Source: Candidatus Peribacteria bacterium RIFCSPHIGHO2_01_FULL_55_13 (GTDB taxonomy: Bacteria > Patescibacteriota > Gracilibacteria > Peribacterales > Peribacteraceae). From it: 60,204 nt of DNA. Location of the stretch: positions 5,511 through 65,714 of the forward strand of contig MFXS01000040.1 of assembly GCA_001788925.1 (NCBI GenBank), given 5' to 3'. A model generated the notes under the pieces. That model was given only the letters and a program-made list of their open reading frames with translations, was not told where the DNA came from and searched no databases. Shown piece after piece: positions 33,029 through 43,084 of this stretch (the first letter of the stretch is position 1; every line of letters starts with the position of its first letter). The position numbers were made by a program, and so were the translations under genes.

Positions 33029-33055
33029 TCCGGCCAGTTACCCATACTGGCCGGA
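33029..33055 (+). terminator. Terminator hairpin
   Basis: TCCGGCCAGT (33029-33038) pairs with ACTGGCCGGA (33046-33055), a 10-bp perfect stem with a 7-base loop, followed by TTTCG. Confidence 0.7.
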
Positions 33056-33110
33056 TTTCGCTGTGCCCAGATTTGCCTGATTGCATTTCCGTCCTACCAT
33101 ATCCCCCGTC

Positions 33111-33533
33111 ATGCACGTGAAACATCTCCGCCGCAAACTCACTATCTTAGGCATTGTCGCCGCCGTGATGCTTGGTGTAGGCATCGGCATGGGCATGCGT
33201 GGAAAGTCTGCCGATACGCCGCGCATTGAATATTTTGATGTGGACAAGAAAAATTTCGTCGCAGAAAGCTACAAGATCAAACGCATGGAAGTATGGACCG
33301 TGCCCGAAGGCGCAAAGAGCGAGAATCAATGGAACTCACTGGGCCTCATGAAGCGCAGTTCGCACTGGTTCTCCTGGGCGGCATGGGAGCTTCCGATCCC
33401 GGAGAAACCGGTTGCTGTGTATCAGATCATGGTACGGGGATACGATGAAAGCGGCACCGAAATGGATCGCGTCACACTCCCATGGATCGGGGAAGCGACA
33501 CTAAAAAAGGAAGTCTGGAAACTTGAGAATTAA
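33111..33533 (+). CDS. Membrane-anchored hypothetical protein, 140 aa
   Basis: A basic N-terminus (MHVKHLRRKL), one helix (TILGIVAAVMLGVGIGMGM), then an exposed beta domain (YKIKRMEVWTVPEGAKSENQ, VAVYQIMVRGYDESG). No family is recognised. TACCAT lies ten bases before the ATG. The stop overlaps the convergent glycosyltransferase gene by four bases. Confidence 0.62.
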   Translation: MHVKHLRRKLTILGIVAAVMLGVGIGMGMRGKSADTPRIEYFDVDKKNFVAESYKIKRMEVWTVPEGAKSENQWNSLGLMKRSSHWFSWAAWELPIPEKPVAVYQIMVRGYDESGTEMDRVTLPWIGEATLKKEVWKLEN

Positions 33534-35020
33534 TTTTTTGAGTTTCTTAGTTCTTCCAGCGCACGCTTCGCATCTATTTCCAGCGAGCTGCTTTCCACTG
33601 CTTTCTCATAGGCGCGGATCGCCAGATCAATCTTTCCTTGCGCCCGCAGAATCTGACCAACGTTATACCAAGTAGTGGCATCATTGCGGATCGCAAGCGC
33701 TTTGCCATAGGCCTGCAGCCCCTCATTCAATTTTCCCTGATGCACGTACTCTGTACCGATATTGTTCCATGCTACGTACGCATTCGGCTGAACCTCGCTT
33801 ACATGGGTAAAGAGCGTCAGTGTATTTTTCCAAACCAAGGATTGACGATAGGAGAGGACGGAAAAGACCAAGAGCACGAAAAGGACTCCTGAAGAAACCA
33901 CCTTCGGATATCGCTGGATTCCTTTAGCAACAAGGAACGAGCAAACGAGTAAACCAGCAACCGATGGAAGGTATGCATACCGGTCCGACGTGACATAGAT
34001 ATCCAGCAGCTCATTATGTCCCTTGAGAATGTTCGTCATACTCGGCGCCAGAAAGAGAAGGAACCACATCCAGGCGAAGAGCGGGAGACGCATATTCTTT
34101 TTCCATGCAAGCCAGAGAACGAGGAGTGAAACGAAAATGACAAACAACACGGAAAGGCTGAGCTCGGGCGTTGTAATGCTGATCGGTTTTGTAAACGGAT
34201 ACAGAGCGGAGAGATGCGAAGGCCAGAAGAATTTCTGCAACAGCAATGTGATCGCCCGGCAGCCGATCAGCATTTTTTCGTACAGGAATCCGGTATTCGC
34301 AATTTTTCCGCCAAGCGCGATGATGCCGAAGAGGATGCTCAGGCCGAAGTACGGTGCCGCGCGCATAGCCGCGCCCCTCCGCGGGTGCGGCCCGGCGAGA
34401 TCACCGCGATACCAATCCAAAAGAGGGATCAACAGCGGCCATGTGATCACCGAAACCTTCGAAAGCAACGCCAGCGCAAAAACCGCTACAGAAAGCCAAT
34501 ATTTCTTGGTGCTGTTTTTTGATACGCAATACAGCCAAACGGTCATCAACATAAAGAATGTACTGAGAACATCCTTGCGTGCGGCGGCCCAGACGACGGC
34601 TTCGGTGTGGAGGGGATGCACTGCAAACAGCAGTGCAGCGCATAACGGATAAAGCATAAAGGAAAAATTATTTTTTGCTTTATCCTTTATGCTTTTTGCA
34701 TTCAGCAACTGCGCAACAATGGCACTGACCAGGATCGCATTCCCGATGTGCAGCAAGAGGTTGCTGAGATGATATCCAAACGGCTGCAACCCTCCGACCA
34801 GATAATTGATCTGATAACTCAGAAGCGTCAGCGGGATATACAGCTCCGGATCATAGGTGGTAAACGCAGCAAGGATATTCGCCCAACTGAGTCCGTGCAC
34901 GATCGGATTATCGACAATAAGGAGACGGTCGTCCCAGGTGACGAAATCATTACCAAGGGATTGGGCGTAGACAACACATATCAGGATGATCATGCCGATC
35001 CAGGGAATCACTCGACGCAT
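33530..35020 (-). CDS. TMTC-like membrane glycosyltransferase with TPR tail
   Basis: The 496-residue protein starts RRVIPWIGMIILICVVYAQS, followed by GNDFVTWDDRLLIVDNPIV, a short acidic loop with DD as in GT-C enzymes. About ten more helices and three TPR units at the C-terminus (VAWNNIGTEYVHQGKLNEGL, then TTWYNVGQILRAQGKIDLAI) follow. Similar proteins are protein O-mannosyltransferases or relatives. Residues 106-128 come from an in-frame near-repeat hairpin (34639-34703). Confidence 0.82.
   Translation of the reverse strand: MRRVIPWIGMIILICVVYAQSLGNDFVTWDDRLLIVDNPIVHGLSWANILAAFTTYDPELYIPLTLLSYQINYLVGGLQPFGYHLSNLLLHIGNAILVSAIVAQLLNAKSIKDKAKNNFSFMLYPLCAALLFAVHPLHTEAVVWAAARKDVLSTFFMLMTVWLYCVSKNSTKKYWLSVAVFALALLSKVSVITWPLLIPLLDWYRGDLAGPHPRRGAAMRAAPYFGLSILFGIIALGGKIANTGFLYEKMLIGCRAITLLLQKFFWPSHLSALYPFTKPISITTPELSLSVLFVIFVSLLVLWLAWKKNMRLPLFAWMWFLLFLAPSMTNILKGHNELLDIYVTSDRYAYLPSVAGLLVCSFLVAKGIQRYPKVVSSGVLFVLLVFSVLSYRQSLVWKNTLTLFTHVSEVQPNAYVAWNNIGTEYVHQGKLNEGLQAYGKALAIRNDATTWYNVGQILRAQGKIDLAIRAYEKAVESSSLEIDAKRALEELRNSKN
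34639..34703 (-). repeat. In-frame GGATAAAGCA hairpin inside the TMTC-like gene
   Basis: GGATAAAGCA (34647-34656) pairs with TGCTTTATCC (34676-34685). The flank TTTATGCTTTTTGCATTC matches the intergenic elements at 11097 and 40041. It encodes a Lys/Asn-rich loop between helices without breaking the frame. Confidence 0.85.
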
Positions 35021-35100
35021 ATAAGAATGATGAATGGATAATTTTCAATTGTCATCCTGAGCTTGTCGAATGACCAATTTCCATTTGGCTTCTTGACTAC

Positions 35101-35127
35101 TTAGCACTCGATAATGCAGACTGCTAA
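35101..35127 (+). promoter_or_regulatory. CIRCE operator (HrcA binding site) upstream of groES
   Basis: TTAGCACTC (35101-35109), nine bases, then GACTGCTAA (35119-35127). This is the CIRCE inverted repeat TTAGCACTC-N9-GAGTGCTAA with one mismatch in the right half. It predicts heat-shock repression of groES-groEL by HrcA. The upstream gap also contains GTCATCCTGAGCTTGTCGAATGAC, an imperfect palindrome. Confidence 0.9.
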
Positions 35128-35182
35128 CGAAGGATGCAGGAATCCCCTCCATCCCCTATTTCTTCTCTTCCCTTTTAGTTTT

Positions 35183-35515
35183 ATGGCAAAAGACGAAGTT
35201 CAACTCGCAATCCACCTCCAGCCGATCGGCGACCGCGTCGTCGTTCGTCCTTTGGAAAAAGAACAGGTGACGGCCTCCGGCATCCTTATTCCCGATACTG
35301 CCTCCGGTGAAAAGCCTCAGGAAGGTGTTGTCGTAGCGCTCGGCAAGGGCGGCATCGGCAAAGATACGGCCAATCCCACGGAGTTCCTCAAAGTCGGCGA
35401 CAAAGTTCTCTTCGGCAAGTACGCCGGTGATGATGTGAAGCTCAAGGACAAAGCCGGCAAAGACGTTGAAGTGAAGATACTTCACCTCGACTCTGTCCTC
35501 GCCATCGTTAAATAA
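35183..35515 (+). CDS. groES: Co-chaperonin GroES
   Basis: The 110-residue protein has the Cpn10 motifs LQPIGDRVVVRPLEKEQ, GILIPDTA, GVVVALGKG and VKVGDKVLFGKYAG, with a C-terminal VKILHLDSVLAIV strand. It caps GroEL. The ATG at 35183 gives the normal N-terminus with about nine extra residues; the upstream frame is a pyrimidine-rich leader. CIRCE lies about 55 bases upstream and groEL starts 42 bases downstream. Confidence 0.97.
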   Translation: MAKDEVQLAIHLQPIGDRVVVRPLEKEQVTASGILIPDTASGEKPQEGVVVALGKGGIGKDTANPTEFLKVGDKVLFGKYAGDDVKLKDKAGKDVEVKILHLDSVLAIVK

Positions 35516-35518
35516 AGC

Positions 35519-35553
35519 ACTTTCCATTTTCCTTTTTCCACTTTCCACTTATC
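35519..35553 (+). repeat. CTTTCCATTTTCC near-repeat between groES and groEL
   Basis: Repeated CTTTCCA/TTTTCC words occupy nearly the whole gap of the operon. They resemble the in-frame repeat at 29543-29580. Confidence 0.55.
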
Positions 35554-35557
35554 TCTC

Positions 35558-37192
<1,635 letters not shown>

Positions 37193-37204
37193 AGCAAAAT
37201 TCAG

Positions 37205-37240
37205 CATCGGGGCGGAAATTTGTAACCTTCCGCTCCGATG
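37205..37240 (+). terminator. groEL terminator hairpin
   Basis: CATCGGGGCGGAA (37205-37217) pairs with TTCCGCTCCGATG (37228-37240), a 13-bp stem with one G-T pair. Confidence 0.75.
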
Positions 37241-37251
37241 TTCGTACTACA

Positions 37252-37349
37252 GAGTGTCAGGGTGTAAGACTCCCCCCTCCCGCTCGTCATCTTCTGTATC
37301 AAGTCCCCCTGACACTACTCTTTTTATTAAGAGCAAGACGGGGGACTTG
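37252..37349 (+). promoter_or_regulatory. Pair of alternative long-range hairpins before the SLH/beta-propeller gene
   Basis: AGTGTCAGGG (about 37253) can pair with CCCTGACACT (about 37309). The overlapping CAAGTCCCCC (about 37301) can pair with GGGGGACTTG (about 37340). The two stems share bases and exclude each other. TACAAT at 37350-37355 may be the -10 of the following gene, in which case the stems would act as DNA operator sites and not as RNA. Confidence 0.4.
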
Positions 37350-37387
37350 TACAATATGTCCTGTGCTTAGTTTCTTCTCCTCTCTCT

Positions 37388-40039
37388 ATGGTTTCTGCTT
37401 CTCTCAAGTTTGCGGCCGTCACGGCATTGGGAATTGTGCTCAATGCGGTAGCGCCGGCATTCGCGGCGTTCACCGACGTTTCTCCCCAAACCTCCTATAG
37501 CAAGGCGATCAACGCTTTGCAGGAAGCAGGAGTCGTCGAGGGATACGCCGACGGATCCTTCAAAGCGACCGCCCGCATCAACCGCGCGGAATTTCTGAAG
37601 ATCATCCTCGAGAGCAGAGGTGACATCGCTGATCTGAAGAACTGTTTCCCGGACGTGGAGGATGAATGGTTTGCCAACTATGTCTGTACGGCAAAATCCG
37701 AGGGCATCGTCGCGGGATATCCGGATGGCTCGTTCAAACCTGAACAGGAAATCAACTTCGTCGAAGCGAGCAAGATCCTTGCGCTCGCCTACGGCCAGAA
37801 GATCGATCAGAACTCTCCCGATTGGTACGAACCCTACGCGAGAGCGATTGAAGCATCTTCGGCGATTCCCCCGTCGATCAACGGACTCGATCAGCGCCTC
37901 AGCCGCGGAGAAATGGCGGAGATGATGTGGAGACTCAGCGCCAATATCACTGATCAGCCAACGAAAGGCTACCTCAACGTGAAATACCCGGGGATGCAGG
38001 TGAATATGGCAAGCAATACACCGCAAGTCGCAAAGTCTTGCGTGGATCTGCAGGCGTTTACGCAAGAAGCCGGGCGCTCCTATGGGGGAGGATACGGGAT
38101 GGAGGGAGACGTCATGATGCGCGAGACGACGAACTCGATGGCGCCCCAAATGGGCGCGCCAGCATCGGGACTTGCAAAAGACAGTTCTGCGGATTATTCC
38201 GAAACCAATGTGCAAGTCGAAGGCGTGGATGAAGGAGACATCGTGAAGACCGACGGCGAATACCTCTTTGTCGTCCGCAATCAGGAAATCCGGATCGTCG
38301 ATGCGACGCCGGCAAGCAGTCTCCGCAATGTCGCGACGATTTCTGTGGATGACGCGTCCTTCTCCCCCACCGACCTCTACATCGACGGCGACCGCCTCGT
38401 CGTCATCGGTTCCACGTGGGAAAACGGCGGTGATCCTGTAAGGATTATGGACACGCAAAGCAAGATGGCCCCGATGATCTGGCCGGGCCCGTGGTACAAC
38501 CGTTCGTATACGACGGTGAAGATCTACGACGTGAGTGACGCAGCCAATCCGAAGCTTTCCCGCACAGTTTCCTTTGAGGGCTCCTCCGTAAGCACCCGCC
38601 GCATCGGCGACAAGCTCTACGTGGTCGTGAACCAAAATCCCCGCTACTGGGGCGGCCCGATTCCGCTCGGGGCAGCGGTAAAGGAGACAGATCTCGTTCC
38701 CACGATCAAAGATTCTCTAAAAGGAGAAACGGCAATGGCCGCAGTTCCGTGCAACGATGTCATGATTCTTCCCCGTGTCCCCTCTCCGAGTTACCTGATC
38801 GTAGGCGTTGTTCCTTTGAACAATGATTCTGACGTCCAGCGCACCGCGATCCTTGGCAACGGAGAGAACGTATACGCATCACTGGAGAATCTCTATGTCG
38901 CAGCAACGGACTGGCAGTACGCATGGAATAACGCAGCGGAGAACGTGTCGCAGCAGCGCACCCGCCTGTACCGGTTCGACTTCACGAATGACGGAGCGAC
39001 CTTCCAGGCGCAGGGAGAAGTCCCCGGCCGCATCCTCAACCAGTTCTCCATGGACGAGCACGAGAATAATTTCCGCATCGCGACGACCATCGACGAGCAA
39101 TGGATGGCCAATAATACGACGCGGGCCTCGAGCAACAACCTCTACATCCTGAACCGCAGTATGGAAACGGTGGGCTCGCTCACAGACCTTGCTCCCGGCG
39201 AGAAGATCTACTCCACGCGCTTCCTCGGCGACCGTGCGTACATGGTCACCTTCCGCCAGATCGATCCGCTGTTTGTGATCGACACATCCGACCCAAGGAA
39301 TCCCGAAATTCTCGGGAAGCTCAAAATCCCAGGCTATAGCGACTATCTCCATCCGTATGACGAAAACCACATCATCGGCTTCGGAAAAGACGCGGAAGTT
39401 TCGAAAGACGGAACCTTCGCATGGTACCAGGGCATGAAAGTCGCGCTGTTCGATGTCACCGACGTCGCAAATCCAAAGGAGCTCCACAAAATCGCCATCG
39501 GCGACCGCGGAACCGAAAGTCCCATCCTCCACAATCACAAAGCACTGCTCTTCGACCGCGAAAGAGATCTCCTCGCGTTCCCGGTGAATATCTACAAGAT
39601 CTCTGATGCCCAGAAGCAGACGAGCGAGCCGGGAATGGCGTACGGCGAACCTGTCTTCCAGGGTGCGCAGGTCTACAGCCTCACGTTGGATGACGGCTTC
39701 AAACTTCGCGGCCAGATCACGCATTACTCCGATACGGACTGGCAGAAGGCCGGCAGCTACGTCTACGGCAAGGACATCGAAAGGATCATCCGCATCGGTG
39801 ACTCGCTCTATACCACGTCCCAGTGGGGAGTCGTGAGTGCCACCGAAGACACCGTGAAAAAAGAAGGATCCGTCGCGTTCGATGTTCCTTCACCGATCAC
39901 GGGCGGCTCTTGCCCTGATGACTCAGATCCGGATGTGCACTACGTCAGCACTGATCCCGATGAATGCTCACGCGTGCGATTTTCGTGCGTGCCGGGAACG
40001 GAGGCGTTCAGTGATATGTGCGGATGCGGATGTAAGTAA
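37388..40039 (+). CDS. SLH-anchored beta-propeller surface protein
   Basis: The 883-residue protein has a signal peptide ending APAFAA and three SLH units (FTDVSPQTSYSKAINALQEA, GYADGSFKATARINRAEFLK, GYPDGSFKPEQEINFVEASK). Next is the signature of the secreted beta-propeller family (YSETNVQVEGVDEGDIVKTD) with repeated blades up to residue 840. A Cys-rich end reads CVPGTEAFSDMCGCGC. It should be a wall-attached surface protein, possibly binding ligands through the propeller. It partners in type with the SLH protein at 10059. Confidence 0.9.
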   Translation: MVSASLKFAAVTALGIVLNAVAPAFAAFTDVSPQTSYSKAINALQEAGVVEGYADGSFKATARINRAEFLKIILESRGDIADLKNCFPDVEDEWFANYVCTAKSEGIVAGYPDGSFKPEQEINFVEASKILALAYGQKIDQNSPDWYEPYARAIEASSAIPPSINGLDQRLSRGEMAEMMWRLSANITDQPTKGYLNVKYPGMQVNMASNTPQVAKSCVDLQAFTQEAGRSYGGGYGMEGDVMMRETTNSMAPQMGAPASGLAKDSSADYSETNVQVEGVDEGDIVKTDGEYLFVVRNQEIRIVDATPASSLRNVATISVDDASFSPTDLYIDGDRLVVIGSTWENGGDPVRIMDTQSKMAPMIWPGPWYNRSYTTVKIYDVSDAANPKLSRTVSFEGSSVSTRRIGDKLYVVVNQNPRYWGGPIPLGAAVKETDLVPTIKDSLKGETAMAAVPCNDVMILPRVPSPSYLIVGVVPLNNDSDVQRTAILGNGENVYASLENLYVAATDWQYAWNNAAENVSQQRTRLYRFDFTNDGATFQAQGEVPGRILNQFSMDEHENNFRIATTIDEQWMANNTTRASSNNLYILNRSMETVGSLTDLAPGEKIYSTRFLGDRAYMVTFRQIDPLFVIDTSDPRNPEILGKLKIPGYSDYLHPYDENHIIGFGKDAEVSKDGTFAWYQGMKVALFDVTDVANPKELHKIAIGDRGTESPILHNHKALLFDRERDLLAFPVNIYKISDAQKQTSEPGMAYGEPVFQGAQVYSLTLDDGFKLRGQITHYSDTDWQKAGSYVYGKDIERIIRIGDSLYTTSQWGVVSATEDTVKKEGSVAFDVPSPITGGSCPDDSDPDVHYVSTDPDECSRVRFSCVPGTEAFSDMCGCGCK

Positions 40040-40040
40040 T

Positions 40041-40100
40041 GCATAAAGCAAAAAGCATAAAGGATAAAGACGGGCTTTATCCTTTATGCTTTATGCATTC
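40041..40100. repeat. Near-repeat element with a 17-bp perfect hairpin between convergent genes
   Basis: AAGCATAAAGGATAAAG (40053-40069) pairs perfectly with CTTTATCCTTTATGCTT (40075-40091), with flanking GCATAAAGC/GCTTTATGC words. The same element type is at 11097 and, in frame, at 34639. It probably terminates both neighbours. Confidence 0.88.
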
Positions 40101-40108
40101 AACCGCAA

Positions 40109-42130
40109 TTAGATCTTCAAATCCGCTCGTGCAACCATTATGACCTCCCCCCGCTTCGGTGGTTGCCTGAGGAACCTGTCCGCGAGATATGACTCGAGGG
40201 TATCTTGGACAGCCCTGCGCATGGCACGTGCGCCGAATTCCGCGCTGTAACCTTTGGTGGCAATCGCTTCGAGCGCGTCCGGCGCAATCGTGAGCGTGAC
40301 GCCTTTGTCCCTCTGCATCGCTGAAACAATGGACGCAATCATCTGCGCGGCAACCTGAACAGCATCGGGAAGGGAAAGCGGACGATAGACGACGACTTCA
40401 TCGAAACGGTTGAGAAGCTCCGGCGTGTAGACGCCCGAAGCGACAATGCTTGCGAGAAGCTCCTTGCGGAAATCCGCTGCAGAGATCGATGGATTACTGC
40501 CGACGATCTTTTGGACCGCCACCGAACCGGCGTTGCTCGTCGCGAGAATGATGCTCGAGCGGAAGTCCGTCTTCACGCCGTCGCTGTCGATGAGATGGCC
40601 TTCGTCGAGGATCTGGAGGAAAAGGTTGAGGACGTGCGGGTGCGCTTTCTCGAGCTCATCAAGGAGAATGAGGGAAGACGGACGCTCCTGGATTCTTCGC
40701 GTGAGCACGCCTTTGTCCCCCGTGCCTCCCGTAATCTGAGCGACGGAAGACGGCTCAGAAAACTCGTTCATGTCGAGCCGAATCATGTGATCGGAAGCCC
40801 CGAAGACGATGGCCGCGATCGCCTTGGCGGTTTCTGTTTTTCCGACACCGGTAGGGCCCAGAAGCAAGAAAGTCCCGATCGGTCGGTTGCGCGATCCAAG
40901 CTGCACCTTTCCGCGCTTCAGGGCATCGGCAAGCGTATGGATTCCTTCGTCTTGTCCAATAATGCATTGCTTCAGGCGCTCTTCGAGATGCAGATACGCC
41001 TCACGCTCGCTTGCGCCGACCGCAGTAACATCCTGATGTGCGCGAACGGAAACGGCCTTCAAGACCATCACTTCCGAGACGACTGCGGGCTTCATGGAGC
41101 TTGCCTGCGCAACGACTTCACGAAGGACATCGATCGCCTTTCCAGGAAATGCTGCCGAGCCAAGATAACGGCTGGTGCCTTCGAGGATTGCTTTGAGCGC
41201 ACGGTAGGGAACGATGACCCGGGAGGAACGTTCCAGTGTGAAATATTCCTCCATCAGGACCTGCATCATTTTCTCTTCGGATGGCTCTTCCAGAAGAATT
41301 TTTTCCAGAAGCGTATCGACACCCGGATGCTTCTCAATCGCCTTGTGGAACTCCTCCGGTTCGGCGATCGCGATCACAGAGACATTCGGGCTTTCGAGAA
41401 GTTTCATGAGAACGCCGAGCAGCCTGCTGTCACCTCCGCCCAAAAGCAGGCCCAGGTCGCGAATGACCAAGACATAGCGCCCCTTATCCCTGCGCTCGAG
41501 CGCATTGAGGAAATCGCGGTCGGGATGCTCAGTCCCTGAAAGCAAGCGCTGGGTTTTCAGAAGCAGCAAGCGCGTGAGCGGAGATCCCGACTGGAGCTCA
41601 TGCTGGCGGAGCTTTGCCGCATAGGAAAGCACCGTGGTCCACCGTCCGCTTCCCTTGCGCCCGAGCAGGAGCGCGTTGTGATTCGCGGAACGCGTGAGCA
41701 CGGCACCGAGGGTTTCCGTCTCTTTCGCATGCACCAGAGTCCGGATTTCAGCGGTCGTTTCCGCCTGATGTGTGAGATCTTCCGTAAGTGAATCAAGTAC
41801 TTTGTTATAGCCCATCACCCAGCTTCGTCCCATGCCGCCGAAGGATTTCTTGAGCCCTTCAGGAGACATTCCCGAGAGCTTGTGAGAGGCATCGTGCAAG
41901 CTTCCCCAGCGCACGACATGCGCGAGATCCTCGGTAGAAAGATCGGCACGATTCAGCGTGTCGCGGAAAGGCCCTGCGTTTTGCGTGAGCAGAGCAGCAA
42001 GGATGTGCGCTCCTGTGATGCACGCATTGGACGTTGTTCTGCGTGCTTGTTCTCCTGCCGTTATGAGCTCGCGTGGCTCCGTGTTCGCAAGCGCACTGTG
42101 GCCGGTCTCAAGGATCGACTGCGGATCGAT
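40109..42130 (-). CDS. Membrane Clp/HSP100 ATPase, downstream part after a frameshift
   Basis: This frame encodes the second half of a Clp_N domain (NACITGAHILAALLTQN near 42020). A degenerate first AAA module follows, with Walker A reduced to GRKGSGRWT and Walker B lacking its glutamate. The second module is intact (GPTGVGKTETAKA, LILLDELEKAHPHVLN, a sensor and ClpB D2-small domain). The protein would unfold substrates using mainly the second ring. The frame has no good start. It continues the coding sense of 42061-42504, shifted by one base near 42130, so both are parts of one gene. The in-frame GTG at 41914 is a possible start if the two are expressed separately. Confidence 0.82.
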   Translation of the reverse strand: MDPQSILETGHSALANTEPRELITAGEQARRTTSNACITGAHILAALLTQNAGPFRDTLNRADLSTEDLAHVVRWGSLHDASHKLSGMSPEGLKKSFGGMGRSWVMGYNKVLDSLTEDLTHQAETTAEIRTLVHAKETETLGAVLTRSANHNALLLGRKGSGRWTTVLSYAAKLRQHELQSGSPLTRLLLLKTQRLLSGTEHPDRDFLNALERRDKGRYVLVIRDLGLLLGGGDSRLLGVLMKLLESPNVSVIAIAEPEEFHKAIEKHPGVDTLLEKILLEEPSEEKMMQVLMEEYFTLERSSRVIVPYRALKAILEGTSRYLGSAAFPGKAIDVLREVVAQASSMKPAVVSEVMVLKAVSVRAHQDVTAVGASEREAYLHLEERLKQCIIGQDEGIHTLADALKRGKVQLGSRNRPIGTFLLLGPTGVGKTETAKAIAAIVFGASDHMIRLDMNEFSEPSSVAQITGGTGDKGVLTRRIQERPSSLILLDELEKAHPHVLNLFLQILDEGHLIDSDGVKTDFRSSIILATSNAGSVAVQKIVGSNPSISAADFRKELLASIVASGVYTPELLNRFDEVVVYRPLSLPDAVQVAAQMIASIVSAMQRDKGVTLTIAPDALEAIATKGYSAEFGARAMRRAVQDTLESYLADRFLRQPPKRGEVIMVARADLKI

Positions 42131-42504
42131 ACGAGCTCGGCTAGAACAAATGCGCCGTGACGGGATCGCACTGCAGCCGTGAAAAGATCGAAGGCAGTTG
42201 CGGCAGCAGGCTTTCGCACGTGGCTCAGAAGATCGGCATCGAGCAGTTCGCGGAGATCGTCAGTTTTTGTAACAGGGTCCGAGAAAAGCACTTCATACAA
42301 GAATCGGTGCGCCACTCCAAGCGAAAAAATGTAGAGAAGGGCAGCTTCGACAAACGCGACTTCATGCTCCACGGAAATAATTCCCAGCACAAAGACGCCA
42401 AGGGCAGCGGCGTGGATCAGCATAGCAACGGGTCCGAAGAACGCCTTACGGTATGCCACCGCAATGTCGCTTCTGGTGCCGGAGAGTGAAACGGTCGAGG
42501 ACAT
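42061..42504 (-). CDS. Membrane Clp/HSP100 ATPase, upstream membrane part before the frameshift
   Basis: It starts at ATG 42504, overlapping the stop of the preceding gene (ATGA). Two hydrophobic helices (FGPVAMLIHAAALGVFVLGI and a second) are followed by LRELLDADLLSHVRKPAAAT and FDLFTAAVRSRHGAFVLAEL, the first half of a Clp_N-like repeat. Coding sense is lost after AELVS. The sense resumes in the next frame as IDPQSILETGHSAL, so about 25 C-terminal residues of this frame are out-of-frame. No slippery heptamer is seen, so a sequencing error or a true mutation is more likely than programmed frameshifting. Confidence 0.7.
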   Translation of the reverse strand: MSSTVSLSGTRSDIAVAYRKAFFGPVAMLIHAAALGVFVLGIISVEHEVAFVEAALLYIFSLGVAHRFLYEVLFSDPVTKTDDLRELLDADLLSHVRKPAAATAFDLFTAAVRSRHGAFVLAELVSIRSRSLRPATVRLRTRSHASS

Positions 42505-42914
42505 CAGGAGACGAGTGCGAAGATGACGTGGGCGATGACGAAGAGGAGAACGACGGGATACAGAATCCACAGCGCGAGGTAACACAGGGTGAATGCAACA
42601 AGCCCAACCTGGAGCGCAAGCGAAAGAATGATGGCTCCCGTACGGATCACGAGGCCTACGCCCCGTGACACCAATGCCATTGCGGCGACTTCCATGAACC
42701 GCGCAATCGGCGAACCCTTTCTTTCCTCCACAATGTTCTTCCATGGGGAAAGAAGTGTGCGAAGCAGGAACGGAATCGAGAGAATCGCATTGAATGCTTT
42801 CGCATACGCCGCAGCCTTTTTCAGGATCTGCACGGGCTCGCGGATGTACCAGGCAAAGAACCTTCCTATGAGGGGAATGGCGACCTCCGGCCGGAGCAGC
42901 GTCAGGGAACGCAT
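42504..42914 (-). CDS. Polytopic membrane protein, 136 aa
   Basis: An N-terminal amphipathic region (RFFAWYIREPVQILKKAAAY), a helix at AFNAILSIPFLLRTLLSPW, and two to three strong C-terminal hydrophobic helices. It overlaps the membrane Clp gene by four bases, so it is probably translated with it and may be its membrane partner. TATAAT lies nine bases before the ATG. No named family is recognised. Confidence 0.7.
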   Translation of the reverse strand: MRSLTLLRPEVAIPLIGRFFAWYIREPVQILKKAAAYAKAFNAILSIPFLLRTLLSPWKNIVEERKGSPIARFMEVAAMALVSRGVGLVIRTGAIILSLALQVGLVAFTLCYLALWILYPVVLLFVIAHVIFALVS

Positions 42915-42962
42915 AATCTCATGATTATAGCATAAAATGGCCCTTTTTAGGAGATGGTTTAA

Positions 42963-43058
42963 TGATGACGATTCAGACGATTCAGAAGATTCAAAGGATT
43001 CAAAAGAGTTGTCCTCTGAATCTTTTCAATCCTTTAAATCTTTTCGATATTCCGCCGC
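42963..43058 (+). repeat. GATTCAGAAGATTCAAAGG near-repeat hairpin upstream of tmk
   Basis: The left part repeats GATTCAGA/GATTCAAAG words. The right part (CTCTGAATCTTTTCAATCCTTTAAATCTTTTC) is their imperfect complement, so a long interrupted stem can form just before the tmk promoter box. Confidence 0.7.
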
Positions 43059-43072
43059 AAACATCTCCCCGC

Positions 43073-43084
43073 TATCCTCCTGCC
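43073..43084 (+). promoter_or_regulatory. Leaderless-type -10 box for tmk
   Basis: TATCCT (43073-43078), six bases, then ATG at 43085. Confidence 0.5.

Noticed and set aside
42110-42140. Programmed ribosomal frameshift in the membrane Clp gene
   Set aside because: No X-XXY-YYZ slippery heptamer or clear downstream pseudoknot is visible. An indel or sequence error is simpler.
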